32,402 nucleotides of DNA from DATHYU01 sp033722675 (lineage in GTDB: Bacteria; Actinomycetota; Acidimicrobiia; Spongiisociales; UBA11373). The stretch is taken from contig JAWVYO010000018.1 of the NCBI GenBank assembly GCA_033722675.1, forward strand, positions 1 through 32,402, read 5' to 3'. Below the pieces are notes generated by a model, which had not been told where the DNA came from, ran no database searches, and saw only the letters and a program-made list of their open reading frames with translations. Shown here in pieces: positions 13,804 through 21,632 of this stretch; positions within the stretch are counted from its first letter, which is position 1, and each line of letters opens with the position of its first letter. Position numbers and translations under genes: made by a program.

Positions 13804-15252
13804 TCAGGGCCGGCTGATCAGCTGGTCGACGGGGGCGAAGTCGTCGGTGAGGATCCGGGCGTCGCCCGCGAAGGCGTCGGGGTCGTCGAAGACCACCTCG
13901 GTGCCACCGCGTTCGGCGATGCGGTCCTGGATCGCCCCGGTGTCGAAGGGGGTGTCGGAGGCGGCGATGACGAAGTTTCCGCCGAGGTCCCCCGACAGAT
14001 ACTCGGCGGGTGCGATCACGAGGACGTGGTCGAACACCTCGGCGATCGTGGCCACCTCGGCCCGGGCGAAATCGAGGGGTGGGTAGTCGATCAGGTTGAG
14101 GGTGTAGACGCCATCGGGACGCAGGAGCCTGCGGAGGTCCTCGACGAACTCGCGGGTGGTCAGGTGCCACGGCACGGCCAGGCCGCCGAAGGCGTCGCCG
14201 ACGACGACGTCGAAGGCGTCGGCGGGCTCGGCGGTCACGAGGACGCGGGCGTCCCCGATCTCGGTCCGGAGGTCGTCGCGATCGCCCAGCCCGAGGTCGC
14301 GTCGCGCCAGGTCGACGAGCGCACCGTCGATCTCGAGCACCACGTGGCTCGAACCCGGGCGAACGGCGGACACGTACCGGGGGACGGTGAACCCGCCACC
14401 GCCGACGAACAGCACGTCGAGGGGGCCTTCGGGCAGGGTGGCGAGGACGTCGGCCATCACCCGGGAGTAGCGGAACCCGAGGTGGGTGGGGTCCTCGAGG
14501 TCGACATAGCTGTGACGCACGGTGTCGAGCCACAGGATCCGTCCGCTGGAGCGGTCGGGATCGACGGTGACGTACGCGCAGAAGTAGGTGGTCTCCTCGT
14601 CGCAGGGGCCGTCGACGGCGGGGAGGAGCGCGGCTGCGGCCAGCGCGGGGAGGAGGGCGACACCCAGCCGGCCCGGGGCCAGGTGGCGGTAGGACAGCAC
14701 GACCCCGACGGCGACGACGGTGCCGCCGACCGCGAGGATCGCCACGTCGCTCGGCAGGGTGGCGACGAGCACGAAGCCGGTCGCGAACGTGCCGAAGATC
14801 GCACCGGCGGTCCCGATGGCAGACAGCGAGCCGACGACGGTGCCGGTCTCGTCCAGGGACTGGAGCCGGATCTTCACGACCATCGGGGGGATGGCGCTCA
14901 GCAGCACGGCGGGGGCGAAGAAGGCGACCGTCGTGAGGATCACGATCTCGGTCGGCCCGGCGGCCGTGGTGGAGGGGCCGACGGCGTGGACCAGGGTGGG
15001 GGAGAGCAGCGCGAGCGCCCCGGCGGCCAGGAGGAACGGACCGAGGAGCGGCTCGGGCGGGCGCCGGTCGGCGACGGAACCGCCGAGCCATGCGCCGACG
15101 GCGATGCCGGCGAGTACGACGCCGATGATGCCCGTGAACGTCTCGAGGGTCACGCCCACGTAGGGCGCCATGACCCGTCCGGCGAGGATCTCGAGGACGA
15201 GGGTCGCGGCGGACGTGAAGAAGACGAGGGCTCGGGCGACGGCTGCGGACAC
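13804..15252 (-). CDS. Membrane-fused spermidine-synthase-like protein
   Basis: A protein of about 482 residues. The N-terminal half has about seven membrane helices beginning RALVFFTSAATLVLEILAGRVMAPYVG, the usual opening of membrane-bound spermidine-synthase-like proteins. The C-terminal half has a Rossmann fold: VLFVGGGGFTVPRYVSAVRPGSSHVVLEID, then GDARVLV, then FDVVVGDAFGG and the C-terminal LTTREFVEDLRRLLRPDGVYTLNLID. True spermidine synthases need the Asp pair of the GGGDG and DxxD motifs; here GGGGFT lacks that Asp, so polyamine synthesis is doubtful. The start GTG 15252 was chosen because the homology begins there and TACTCC/CATACT lies 8-10 nt upstream. The longer frame would overlap the divergent RRM gene. 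Confidence 0.8.
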   Translation of the reverse strand: MSAAVARALVFFTSAATLVLEILAGRVMAPYVGVTLETFTGIIGVVLAGIAVGAWLGGSVADRRPPEPLLGPFLLAAGALALLSPTLVHAVGPSTTAAGPTEIVILTTVAFFAPAVLLSAIPPMVVKIRLQSLDETGTVVGSLSAIGTAGAIFGTFATGFVLVATLPSDVAILAVGGTVVAVGVVLSYRHLAPGRLGVALLPALAAAALLPAVDGPCDEETTYFCAYVTVDPDRSSGRILWLDTVRHSYVDLEDPTHLGFRYSRVMADVLATLPEGPLDVLFVGGGGFTVPRYVSAVRPGSSHVVLEIDGALVDLARRDLGLGDRDDLRTEIGDARVLVTAEPADAFDVVVGDAFGGLAVPWHLTTREFVEDLRRLLRPDGVYTLNLIDYPPLDFARAEVATIAEVFDHVLVIAPAEYLSGDLGGNFVIAASDTPFDTGAIQDRIAERGGTEVVFDDPDAFAGDARILTDDFAPVDQLISRP

Positions 15253-15384
15253 GGCCGGCCGGAGTATGGCAGGGAGCCGGTCCTGGCCAGGCGGAATGAT
15301 CGCCGCGTCGGCCTCGGCTGCCGATACGATGGCTCCCGCCGATTCGGCACCGGCGTCCTGTGTGCCGACGATTCGAAGGAAGCA

Positions 15385-15642
15385 ATGTTGAACATCTACG
15401 TCGGCAATCTGCCGTTCTCCTACACCTCCGACGACCTCGAGCAGCTCTTCCAGCAGCACGGCACGGTCGACCGGGCACAGGTGATCATGGATCGCGACAC
15501 CGGCCGCTCCCGCGGGTTCGGGTTCGTCGAGATGCCGAACGAGGCCGAGGGTCGCGCCGCGATCTCGGAGCTCGACGGTGCCGATGCCGACGGTCGCCGT
15601 CTGACCGTGAACGAGGCTCGCCCCCGCCAGCCACGCCGCTAG
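15385..15642 (+). CDS. RRM-domain RNA-binding protein
   Basis: An 85-residue single-domain RNA-binding protein. RNP2 is LNIYVGNLPF (residues 2-11) and RNP1 is RGFGFVEM (about 43-50), with the aromatic residues that stack on RNA bases. The tail NEARPRQPRR is basic. It resembles the small cold- or stress-inducible RRM proteins of cyanobacteria and other bacteria, which bind single-stranded RNA. The start ATG 15385 has AAGGAAG 4-5 nt upstream. It is divergent from the spermidine-synthase-like gene with 132 bp between. A strong hairpin follows the stop. Confidence 0.93.
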   Translation: MLNIYVGNLPFSYTSDDLEQLFQQHGTVDRAQVIMDRDTGRSRGFGFVEMPNEAEGRAAISELDGADADGRRLTVNEARPRQPRR

Positions 15643-15656
15643 ACCACACCGTCCTT

Positions 15657-15698
15657 CGCAGGGCCGGTCGCGACGCTCAGGCGTCCGCCGGCCCTGCG
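15657..15698. terminator. Nested hairpin terminator between convergent genes
   Basis: The outer stem has 11 bp (15657-15667 with 15688-15698, GCAGGGCCGG/CCGGCCCTGC plus C-G). Inside it is a second stem, GACGC-tcag-GCGTC (15672-15685). It lies 14 bp after the RRM stop and 11 bp before the convergent lipoprotein stop. Confidence 0.7.
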
Positions 15699-15709
15699 GC
15701 GCGTCCGGA

Positions 15710-17563
15710 CTACTGGTAGCTGACGAGGACCGGCAGCGGCGTCAGGTCGAGCACGATCTCGGGGGTCGGCGTGGGGCTGTCCTCGTCGAAGAAGTTCTTC
15801 CACCCGTACTGCCACCCGAAGTCCTCCCAGCCGCGGGTGATGACCCCCCAGGTGTCGTACTTGACGGGGAGGGCGCCCTGCCCGTCCATCTGGATGACCG
15901 TGGCGAGCTCGGCGGGAGTCTCGATGCGATCCCGATTCGGGAGCATGTCCATGCGGAACTGGTGGAGCAGGAACATCTTTTGGGGCAGGTCGTTGTCCCG
16001 CACGAAGCCGCTCAGCCATTCGGAGACCGTGTTGACCTCCTCCGGCTGGACGGCGCCGATCTGGCGCAGGTGGAACTGGTCGGGTTCGAGGCGCCACTCG
16101 GGGTCGAGCGCCAGGCCGACGTGGGGCTCCAGCAGCAGCTCCTCGTACCGCTTGGCCTGCGTGAGGAAGTCGGTGCGGCCCGGCTGGAGGTCGAGGATCA
16201 CGTAGATCCCTGCCTCCTTCGCCACGTCCACCCACGGCCGGAGGTAGTCGACCGTCGCCTCGTCCGAGTAGTCGCCGTCGGCGCCTGCGGCCGACGAGGC
16301 GATGGTGGCGATGATCTCGAACGCCGGCCACACCTCCACGCCGTCGGCGCCATAGGGGGCGGCCAGCCGACGCGCCAGCTCGACGCTCGCCTCCGGGCCC
16401 TGCTCGCCGAGGACGCCGAGCACCGCGGCGCCCGGGTGTCCGTAGAGGGCCACGAGGCGGCGGGGGAAGAGCAGCCACCCCGCACCGGGGAAGATCTCGG
16501 GTGCGTCGGCGATCATGTCGACCTGCCACTCCGCGTCCTCGGTCATCTCGCCGACGAGGAAGACCTCGGCGGCTCCGCCTGCCGAGCCCTGGATGGCCCG
16601 TCCGATCTCGGGGATCGTCCGCAGGTCGGCTCCGTCGACGAGCGCGGCGAGGCCCCCGGATGCGGCGGCCGCCGCCATCGTCGGGAGGCCGAGCACGGCA
16701 TCGGAACCCGCCGTCAGCCAGACCCGCCCGGACTGTCCGGTGCCGACGTAGGCGAGGGGCACGCCGTCGCGGTCGTCCTCGGTCGGCTCCGGTTCGGGTG
16801 CCGAGGTGGTCGTGGTGTCGCCGCCCACCGAGCCGGCGGCGCCGCCGGGGGCGACGTCGGGCAGCGTGGTCGTGGTGCCGCCGCCACCGATCGGGACGAG
16901 CCCGCGCCCCGAGATCATCGCCTCGACGGCTGCGACGACGAGTTCGGCCTCCGACGCCTCGGCCGGGAGGTCCACGGCGTCGGACAGCGAGAGCAACTCG
17001 TCGATCGCCGCGGCGATGTCGGCGTCGGATCCGGCGAACTCCCGCAGTTCGGTGAATCGCGGAAGGGTCACGTCGAGGCCTCCACCGACGAAGAAGGCGG
17101 TGGAGGGAGCGAGGCGCGCCACCTCGGCCTCCAACGCCTCGTCGGCCTCGGGGCCGCCGAACAGCAGGGGAGCGCCGATCGCGACGGCGAGGCGACCGGC
17201 CAGGGTGGCCCGGACGGGGTCGTCCGCGGGGGCCACGACGACGTCCTCGGTGCAGGCGAAGGTCGAGGCGCTCACGGCCACCGACGTGGCGGTCGGATCG
17301 CTCCCGAGGCGGTCGAAGGTCCGGTCCTCCTCGGCCGCGACCGTCAGGATGGGTGCCTCGCAGGCCGTCCGGACCGGCGCGGTGGTGGTCGTCGCCCCCG
17401 TCTCGACCGGCAGGTCGAACCCGGCGTCGAGGATCTCGGGATCGATGGTCGGGGTGGTGAAGCCCTCGGGTGGCGCGATGCCGACGTCGCCGGCGCAGGC
17501 GGACAGGAGCAGCGCGACCACGAGGCCGATCGCCGCCCTCGGCGCACGTCGATTCGAGGGCAT
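15710..17563 (-). CDS. Large cell-envelope lipoprotein, CWB2-like and barrel-like parts
   Basis: A 617-residue lipoprotein: signal MPSNRRAPRAAIGLVVALLLSAC with Cys23. Residues about 65-190 (VAVSASTFACTEDVVVAPADDPVRATLAGRLAVAIGAPLLFGG...STAFFVGG) recall cell-wall-binding repeat 2 modules. Two Thr/Pro-rich linkers follow (TTTTLPD, TTTTSAPEPEPTEDD). Residues 285-617 look like an alpha/beta barrel related to glycosidase folds (VEVWPAFEIIATIAS, AGIYVILDLQPGRTDF, HVGLALDPEWRL, KYDTWGVITRGWEDFGW). No catalytic pair is certain. A TACGCT box 7 nt before ATG 17563 gives a leaderless start, with the ACTAC palindrome just upstream. A role in the envelope is inference. Confidence 0.75.
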   Translation of the reverse strand: MPSNRRAPRAAIGLVVALLLSACAGDVGIAPPEGFTTPTIDPEILDAGFDLPVETGATTTTAPVRTACEAPILTVAAEEDRTFDRLGSDPTATSVAVSASTFACTEDVVVAPADDPVRATLAGRLAVAIGAPLLFGGPEADEALEAEVARLAPSTAFFVGGGLDVTLPRFTELREFAGSDADIAAAIDELLSLSDAVDLPAEASEAELVVAAVEAMISGRGLVPIGGGGTTTTLPDVAPGGAAGSVGGDTTTTSAPEPEPTEDDRDGVPLAYVGTGQSGRVWLTAGSDAVLGLPTMAAAAASGGLAALVDGADLRTIPEIGRAIQGSAGGAAEVFLVGEMTEDAEWQVDMIADAPEIFPGAGWLLFPRRLVALYGHPGAAVLGVLGEQGPEASVELARRLAAPYGADGVEVWPAFEIIATIASSAAGADGDYSDEATVDYLRPWVDVAKEAGIYVILDLQPGRTDFLTQAKRYEELLLEPHVGLALDPEWRLEPDQFHLRQIGAVQPEEVNTVSEWLSGFVRDNDLPQKMFLLHQFRMDMLPNRDRIETPAELATVIQMDGQGALPVKYDTWGVITRGWEDFGWQYGWKNFFDEDSPTPTPEIVLDLTPLPVLVSYQ

Positions 17564-17570
17564 GGCACGC

Positions 17571-17576
17571 AGCGTA
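17571..17576 (-). promoter_or_regulatory. Leaderless -10 box TACGCT
   Basis: TACGCT on the minus strand ends 7 nt before the ATG at 17563; there is no ribosome-binding site. The palindrome at 17586-17602 lies 9 nt upstream, over the expected -35 region. Confidence 0.65.
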
Positions 17577-17585
17577 GTCGCCGAC

Positions 17586-17602
17586 CACTACGCGTGGTAG
17601 TG
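17586..17602. promoter_or_regulatory. Palindromic operator, second copy
   Basis: A perfect 6-5-6 inverted repeat, CACTAC-GCGTG-GTAGTG. It shares the core ACTACGCGNNGTAGT with the palindrome at 1480-1496. It lies between the P450 stop and the lipoprotein start, upstream of the latter's -10 box. Confidence 0.65.
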
Positions 17603-17628
17603 ATTTCTGACGGGCGGGTGATTCCCGG

Positions 17629-18942
17629 CTAGGCCGGCTGCAGCCTCAGGGGGAGCCCGCCGCGCGGCTTGGGGATCGGCATCGTGGCGATGGAGACCTG
17701 CTGGCCGGGTTCGGCGACCAGCCGGTACCGGTGCAGCAGTCGGGCGAGGATCGCCTTCGTCATGAGACCGGCGAAGTGCATACCGATGCACGTGTGGGCG
17801 CCGCCCGAGAACGGGACGAAGGCGTGGGAGTGGGCGGTGTGCTCCGCCCGGTCGTCCCCGAAACGGACCGGGTCGAACCGGTGGGGGTCCGACCAGAGGT
17901 CCGGGTCGCGGTGCACCAGCAGCGACGAGACGACGATCTGGGTGTCCGCCGGGAGGGGATGGCCGCCGATCTCGGTGTCCGCGACGAGGCGCCGGGGGAT
18001 GAACGGGACCGGAGGGTGGAGCCGCATCGCCTCCCGAAAGGCGTGCTCGGTGGCCTCGAGGTCGTCCCGGTCGTCGAAGCCGAACCGGCCCTCCAGCGCC
18101 GCGGCCTCCGACCGGATCCGGTCCTGCCACGCGGCGTCCTGACTCAGGTACCAGGCCATGGACGCCAGGGTGCTCGTCGTCGTGTCGTGCGCCGCCATGA
18201 GCAGGAAGATCATGTGGTCGACGACGTCACGGTCGGAGAACCGCGCCCCGTCGTCGTCGGAGGCCCGCGACAGGCGGGTGAAGAGGTCGGTGGCCCCCGA
18301 CGTCCGCCGTTCGGCGACCCGTTCGGCGAACCACGTCTCGAGGAGCCGGCGACCCTTCAGACCCCGGCGGTATGCCGTGAAGGGGAGCGGCGCCCGGATC
18401 GGGGCGACGCCTGCGGCGACCGCGTCCACGAACGCCCGGTTCAGTCGGTCGGCTTCGGGACCGAGACGGGCCCCGACGAAGACGAGGGCGGCGATGTCGA
18501 GCGTCAGCCGTTTGAAGAAGGCGTAGAGGTCGAGGCGATCGCCGGGCTCGAGCGCTTCGACGTGGCGATCGATGATCGGCCGCATGGCCTCGACGTCGGC
18601 GGCCAGCGCATCCTGCCGGAAGGCGGCTCGCATGACGCCCCGGTGCAGGCGGTGCTCGTCGAAGTCCCTGAGCATGAGACCCCGGGCGAAGAACCGCCCG
18701 ATGTAGGGATCCCAGCCGAGCGTCGACGAGCACACCCGCTCGCGGTCGAGCAGGACGGTGCGCGCGGCGTCGGCGGTTCCGAACACGATCGTGCGGCGGA
18801 ACAGCACGTTCGTGCGGTAGACCGGTCCGAATCGGTCCCTCGCCTCGAGCGCCCAGCGTTCGGCATCACCGAGCAGGCGGTGGGTCTGCCCGAGGATCGG
18901 CAGGCCCTCGTCACCGGGAATGCGCGCCAGGCGGGGGTCCAT
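17629..18942 (-). CDS. Cytochrome P450
   Basis: A 437-residue soluble P450 monooxygenase. The I-helix oxygen-activation motif is MAAHDTTTS (249-257), the K-helix ExxR is E304-x-x-R307 (EAMR), the PERF-like region is DPHRFDPVRF (352-361), and the heme loop FVPFSGGAHTCIGMHFA has Cys385 as the axial ligand. It has class-I bacterial size and no anchor. The F-x-G-G-x-H-x-C-I-G heme signature is like that of CYP51/CYP120-type branches; the substrate is unknown, and no ferredoxin or reductase gene is in the window. The ATG at 18942 is preferred over GTG 18948 because TAGCGT ends 7 nt before the ATG and only 1 nt before the GTG. Confidence 0.95.
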   Translation of the reverse strand: MDPRLARIPGDEGLPILGQTHRLLGDAERWALEARDRFGPVYRTNVLFRRTIVFGTADAARTVLLDRERVCSSTLGWDPYIGRFFARGLMLRDFDEHRLHRGVMRAAFRQDALAADVEAMRPIIDRHVEALEPGDRLDLYAFFKRLTLDIAALVFVGARLGPEADRLNRAFVDAVAAGVAPIRAPLPFTAYRRGLKGRRLLETWFAERVAERRTSGATDLFTRLSRASDDDGARFSDRDVVDHMIFLLMAAHDTTTSTLASMAWYLSQDAAWQDRIRSEAAALEGRFGFDDRDDLEATEHAFREAMRLHPPVPFIPRRLVADTEIGGHPLPADTQIVVSSLLVHRDPDLWSDPHRFDPVRFGDDRAEHTAHSHAFVPFSGGAHTCIGMHFAGLMTKAILARLLHRYRLVAEPGQQVSIATMPIPKPRGGLPLRLQPA

Positions 18943-18949
18943 GCGCACG

Positions 18950-18955
18950 ACGCTA
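18950..18955 (-). promoter_or_regulatory. Leaderless -10 box TAGCGT
   Basis: TAGCGT on the minus strand ends 7 nt before ATG 18942 of the P450. It overlaps the stop of the upstream gene, so the P450 has its own promoter. Confidence 0.6.
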
Positions 18956-19459
18956 CCCGCCGGGACCGAGGCGCTCCACGAGCGTGAGGATCGCCCGGCC
19001 TCGCTCCAGCAGTCGGGCCGGCGTCGTCGAGATGTCGTGCGACTCGAGGTCCAGGCGATGATGGCGGACGACGGTGGTGGGGAACCGGAAGAGGAGCCGG
19101 GAGAGCGCCGCGCGGCGGTCCGGCGTGAGGAAGGCTTGGATCGCGGCCGGATCGGGCCCGGTCACGTCCACGATCCCGTCGAACCGATCGTCGTCGAAGA
19201 CGATCGGGGATCGGAACCGGCGGCGGGTGCCGGCGGCCACCGCCCGCAGCCGGGGGGCGCCGACGTCGTACCGGGCGCGGAACCGCACCCGGCACGCGGA
19301 CGTGTCGCACCGCCGCGTGATCCTGATCGTCCCCGGACCGAACTCGCCCCGCAGCGTGGGCTCGCCGTACCCGGCGCGCCGGCTGACGATCTCGAGGCCC
19401 AGCTCGTCGGCCGCCGCCCGCCAGGCCGCCATCACTTCGAGCGCTCGGGTCGCCGACAT
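18953..19459 (-). CDS. Hypothetical cytoplasmic protein
   Basis: A 168-residue basic, beta-rich protein. I recognise no family with confidence. Visible features are an N-terminal helix (ATRALEVMAAWRAAADELGL), alternating strands (GTIRITRRCDTSACRVRFRARYDVG) and a C-terminal helix (PARLLERGRAILTLVERLG). The arrangement resembles DUF3137-type or phage-tail-like beta sandwiches, but that is only an impression. There is no signal peptide. The start ATG 19459 is set by TACCGT 7 nt upstream. It runs in the same direction as the P450 gene and ends 10 bp before its start, so read-through is likely. Confidence 0.7.
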   Translation of the reverse strand: MSATRALEVMAAWRAAADELGLEIVSRRAGYGEPTLRGEFGPGTIRITRRCDTSACRVRFRARYDVGAPRLRAVAAGTRRRFRSPIVFDDDRFDGIVDVTGPDPAAIQAFLTPDRRAALSRLLFRFPTTVVRHHRLDLESHDISTTPARLLERGRAILTLVERLGPGG

Positions 19460-19466
19460 CCGTCGG

Positions 19467-19488
19467 ACGGTACCCCGGTGGGTACGCT
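19467..19488. promoter_or_regulatory. Back-to-back leaderless promoters
   Basis: The 35-bp gap between two divergent start codons holds both -10 boxes. TACCGT on the minus strand (19472-19467) lies 7 nt before ATG 19459. TACGCT on the plus strand (19483-19488) lies 6 nt before GTG 19495. Neither mRNA can have a leader. Confidence 0.65.
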
Positions 19489-19494
19489 CCCGTC

Positions 19495-20148
19495 GTGCGG
19501 ATCCTCACCGCCAACGTGCTCCACGTCCACGCCGACCCTGCAGCCTTCGGGGCGACCCTCGATCGCGAGCGGCCGGACGTCGTCGCCCTCCAGGAGCTGG
19601 GCACGGCAGTGGCGGCCGAGGTTCGGAGCCGGTACGACCACGTCTTGCTCGATGCGACCGACGATCCCCGGGGCATGGGGATCGCGTCGGCCGCCCCGGC
19701 GACCTTCGAGCGCCTGCCGCTGCCCCACACCGACGGGTGGCGGGCCATGGTCGATGGCGGGCCCGAGGTCCTGAGCGTCCATGTGCACAACCCCGTGGAC
19801 GTGCCGCCCGTCGAGGCCAACCGGCATCGTCGCGCCCAGGTGGCGGCGCTCGTCGCCCACGTCGGCGCCACGACCCACCCCATGGTGATCGCCGGCGACC
19901 TGAACGCCACGCCGGCGTGGCCGGCCTATCGCCGCCTCACGGCCCATCTCGACGACGCGGTCGTCCAGGCGGTGGGCGCGCGGGCGGCCGCCGGACTGCG
20001 GACCTGGGGCCCGAGGATCCTGCGCGGCACGAAGATCCTGCGGATCGACCACGTGCTCGTGCGCGCCTTCGAGGGCCGGACCGCCCGAGTCGTGCCCATC
20101 GCCGGCTCCGACCACGCCGCGGTGGTGGTCGATCTGGAGGCGTCGTGA
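19495..20148 (+). CDS. Endonuclease/exonuclease/phosphatase family protein
   Basis: A 217-residue protein of the EEP (DNase I-like) fold, hydrolysing phosphodiester or phosphomonoester bonds with Mg2+. Signatures are RILTANVLH (active-site Asn), PDVVALQELG (metal Glu), VLSVHVHNP, MVIAGDLNATP (catalytic Asp and Asn), and the C-terminal RIDHVLVR...PIAGSDHAAVVVDL with the Asp-His pair. It has no membrane anchor, so it is cytoplasmic. The actual substrate (nucleic acid, sphingomyelin, inositol phosphate) is unknown. The start GTG 19495 has TACGCT 6 nt upstream. The stop overlaps the next ATG as TGATG, so the arginase-family gene is coupled to it. Confidence 0.9.
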   Translation: MRILTANVLHVHADPAAFGATLDRERPDVVALQELGTAVAAEVRSRYDHVLLDATDDPRGMGIASAAPATFERLPLPHTDGWRAMVDGGPEVLSVHVHNPVDVPPVEANRHRRAQVAALVAHVGATTHPMVIAGDLNATPAWPAYRRLTAHLDDAVVQAVGARAAAGLRTWGPRILRGTKILRIDHVLVRAFEGRTARVVPIAGSDHAAVVVDLEAS

Positions 20149-20873
20149 TGCTCGGCGTCCCCTACTTCATGGGCGAGCCGATGCCCTTCCTCGGCCAGAT
20201 CGGCGACGTCGACCTGCTCGAGCCCGACCTCGGCCCGGGGACGCCGCAGCAGCGCATGGCCGTCCTGTACCGCGCCCTCGCCGACACCGTCGCCCGTGAT
20301 CCGGGCCGCCCGGTGATCGCCGGTGACTGCGTGTCCGCCATCGGCGTGCTCGCGGGTCTCCAGCGGCGGGACGTCGACCCGACGCTCTACTTCTTCGATG
20401 CGCACGGGGACTTCCACACCTGGGAGACGACGCCGTCCCGATTCATCGGCGGGATGCCCCTCGCGATGATCACCGGCCGCGGCGAGCAGACGATCGTCGA
20501 CGGAGCCGGGCTCCGTCCGCTCTCCGACGATCGGGTGGTGCTGGTCGACGCCCGCGACCTGGACCCCGGCGAGCCGGTCGGCGATTCGGGCGTGGAGGTG
20601 CTCGGCGTCGGGGAGGTGGCCGAGTCCGCGCCGCGCCGCGGGCCTCTCCACGTCCACGTGGACGTCGACGTCGTCGATCCCGGCGACATGCCGGCGGTGA
20701 ACTATCCCGCGCCCGGAGGACCGAGACTCGAGGCGGTGGCCGAGGCGCTCCGCCGCCTGGCGTCGACCGGCCGGGTGGTCGCCGTGTCGTTCTCGTCCTG
20801 GAACCCGGCTCGAAGGGGCGCCCCGCGAGCCGCCGAGGCCACCCTCCGGCTGGTGGAGTCGGCCGTCGGCTAG
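20148..20873 (+). CDS. Arginase/ureohydrolase family protein
   Basis: A 241-residue protein of the Mn2+-dependent ureohydrolase superfamily (arginase, agmatinase, formimidoylglutamase). The metal motifs are DAHGDFHT (D84, H86, D88) and HVDVDVVDPGDMP (D172, D174), with PAPGG (188-192) closing the pocket. The first metal-ligand motif, normally GGDHS, reads AGDCVS with Cys61, as in some arginase-like members with GGDC. The protein is shorter than typical arginases (about 300). The substrate is unclear. It is translationally coupled to the EEP gene (TGATG at 20146-20150), and its stop shares CTAG with that of the convergent GNAT gene. Confidence 0.85.
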   Translation: MLGVPYFMGEPMPFLGQIGDVDLLEPDLGPGTPQQRMAVLYRALADTVARDPGRPVIAGDCVSAIGVLAGLQRRDVDPTLYFFDAHGDFHTWETTPSRFIGGMPLAMITGRGEQTIVDGAGLRPLSDDRVVLVDARDLDPGEPVGDSGVEVLGVGEVAESAPRRGPLHVHVDVDVVDPGDMPAVNYPAPGGPRLEAVAEALRRLASTGRVVAVSFSSWNPARRGAPRAAEATLRLVESAVG

Positions 20874-21532
20874 CCGGACCCGGCGGAGTCCGCTGCGCTC
20901 TCCGCCACCCGCACGAGCGCGTCGATCGCCTCGGCGTCGAGATCCAGGTCGGCGGGGACGTCGACGGTGGCCCGCAGGAGCCCGCCGTCCTCACGTTCCA
21001 GCTCGGCGCCCACCCGGCGGAAGATCCTCGCCATCGGCTCGTTCTCGGCCAGGAGCAGACCGAAGACGGATCGGATCCCCCGCGCCTCGGCGACGGCGAG
21101 GAGGGCCTCGACGAGCAGCGTCCCGATGCCCTTCCCCTGTGCGGCGTCGGCGACGGCGACCGCCAGTTCCGCGACGCCGGGGTCGTCGTCGACCCGCACG
21201 TAGCGCGCCACACCCAGGCCGCGTAGCTCCCCTTCGGCATCGAACTGGCCTGCCACCCAGGCGAAGTGATTGATCTGGTCGAGTTGCGTCAGGTAGGCCA
21301 GCTGGCGGTCGCTGAGTCGATCGACGGGGGCGAGGAACCGCTGGTACCGGGACCGGTCGCTCATGTCGAGGAAGCCTTCGAGGAGTGCGTCGCGGTCGTC
21401 GGGGTGGATCGGACGCAGGCCCACGGCGGTGCCGGCGATGTCGAACCAGACGACGTCGGCGAGCCCCTCGGCGGCGGCGGGATCCGGGCCCGAGACGAAG
21501 GTCGCCCTGGGTCCAGCGAGGGGGTCGGCCAT
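20870..21532 (-). CDS. GNAT family N-acetyltransferase
   Basis: A 220-residue acetyltransferase. After an N-terminal extension (1-30), VGLRPIHPDDRDALLEGF opens the fold. ARYVRVDDDPGVAELAVAVADAAQGKGIGTLLVEALLAVAEARGI carries the acetyl-CoA pyrophosphate loop (Q/R-x-x-G-x-G/A). FGLLLAENEPMARIFRRVGAELE is the last conserved motif. The whole resembles the acetyltransferase domain fused to Pat-type protein acetylases, here without a nucleotide-binding part. The target is unknown. Start ATG 21532 has TACCAT 9 nt upstream. Confidence 0.88.
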   Translation of the reverse strand: MADPLAGPRATFVSGPDPAAAEGLADVVWFDIAGTAVGLRPIHPDDRDALLEGFLDMSDRSRYQRFLAPVDRLSDRQLAYLTQLDQINHFAWVAGQFDAEGELRGLGVARYVRVDDDPGVAELAVAVADAAQGKGIGTLLVEALLAVAEARGIRSVFGLLLAENEPMARIFRRVGAELEREDGGLLRATVDVPADLDLDAEAIDALVRVAESAADSAGSG

Positions 21533-21617
21533 GGCGCGGCCATGGTACCGGCGAGCCAGCGGTCGCACCGGGTGGCGGACCCCGTACGGTCGATGCGGGA
21601 ACCATCCGGGTTCTGCC

Positions 21618-21623
21618 TACCGT
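21618..21623 (+). promoter_or_regulatory. -10 box TACCGT
   Basis: TACCGT ends 9 nt before ATG 21633; transcription would start at or 1-3 nt before the start codon. No ribosome-binding site is seen. Confidence 0.5.
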
Positions 21624-21632
21624 TGACAGACC

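Noticed and set aside
12092..15478. A 1128-codon minus-strand open frame
   Set aside because: It is the GC-rich shadow of four well-supported genes; the translation is Arg/Gly/Pro-rich and has no family signal.
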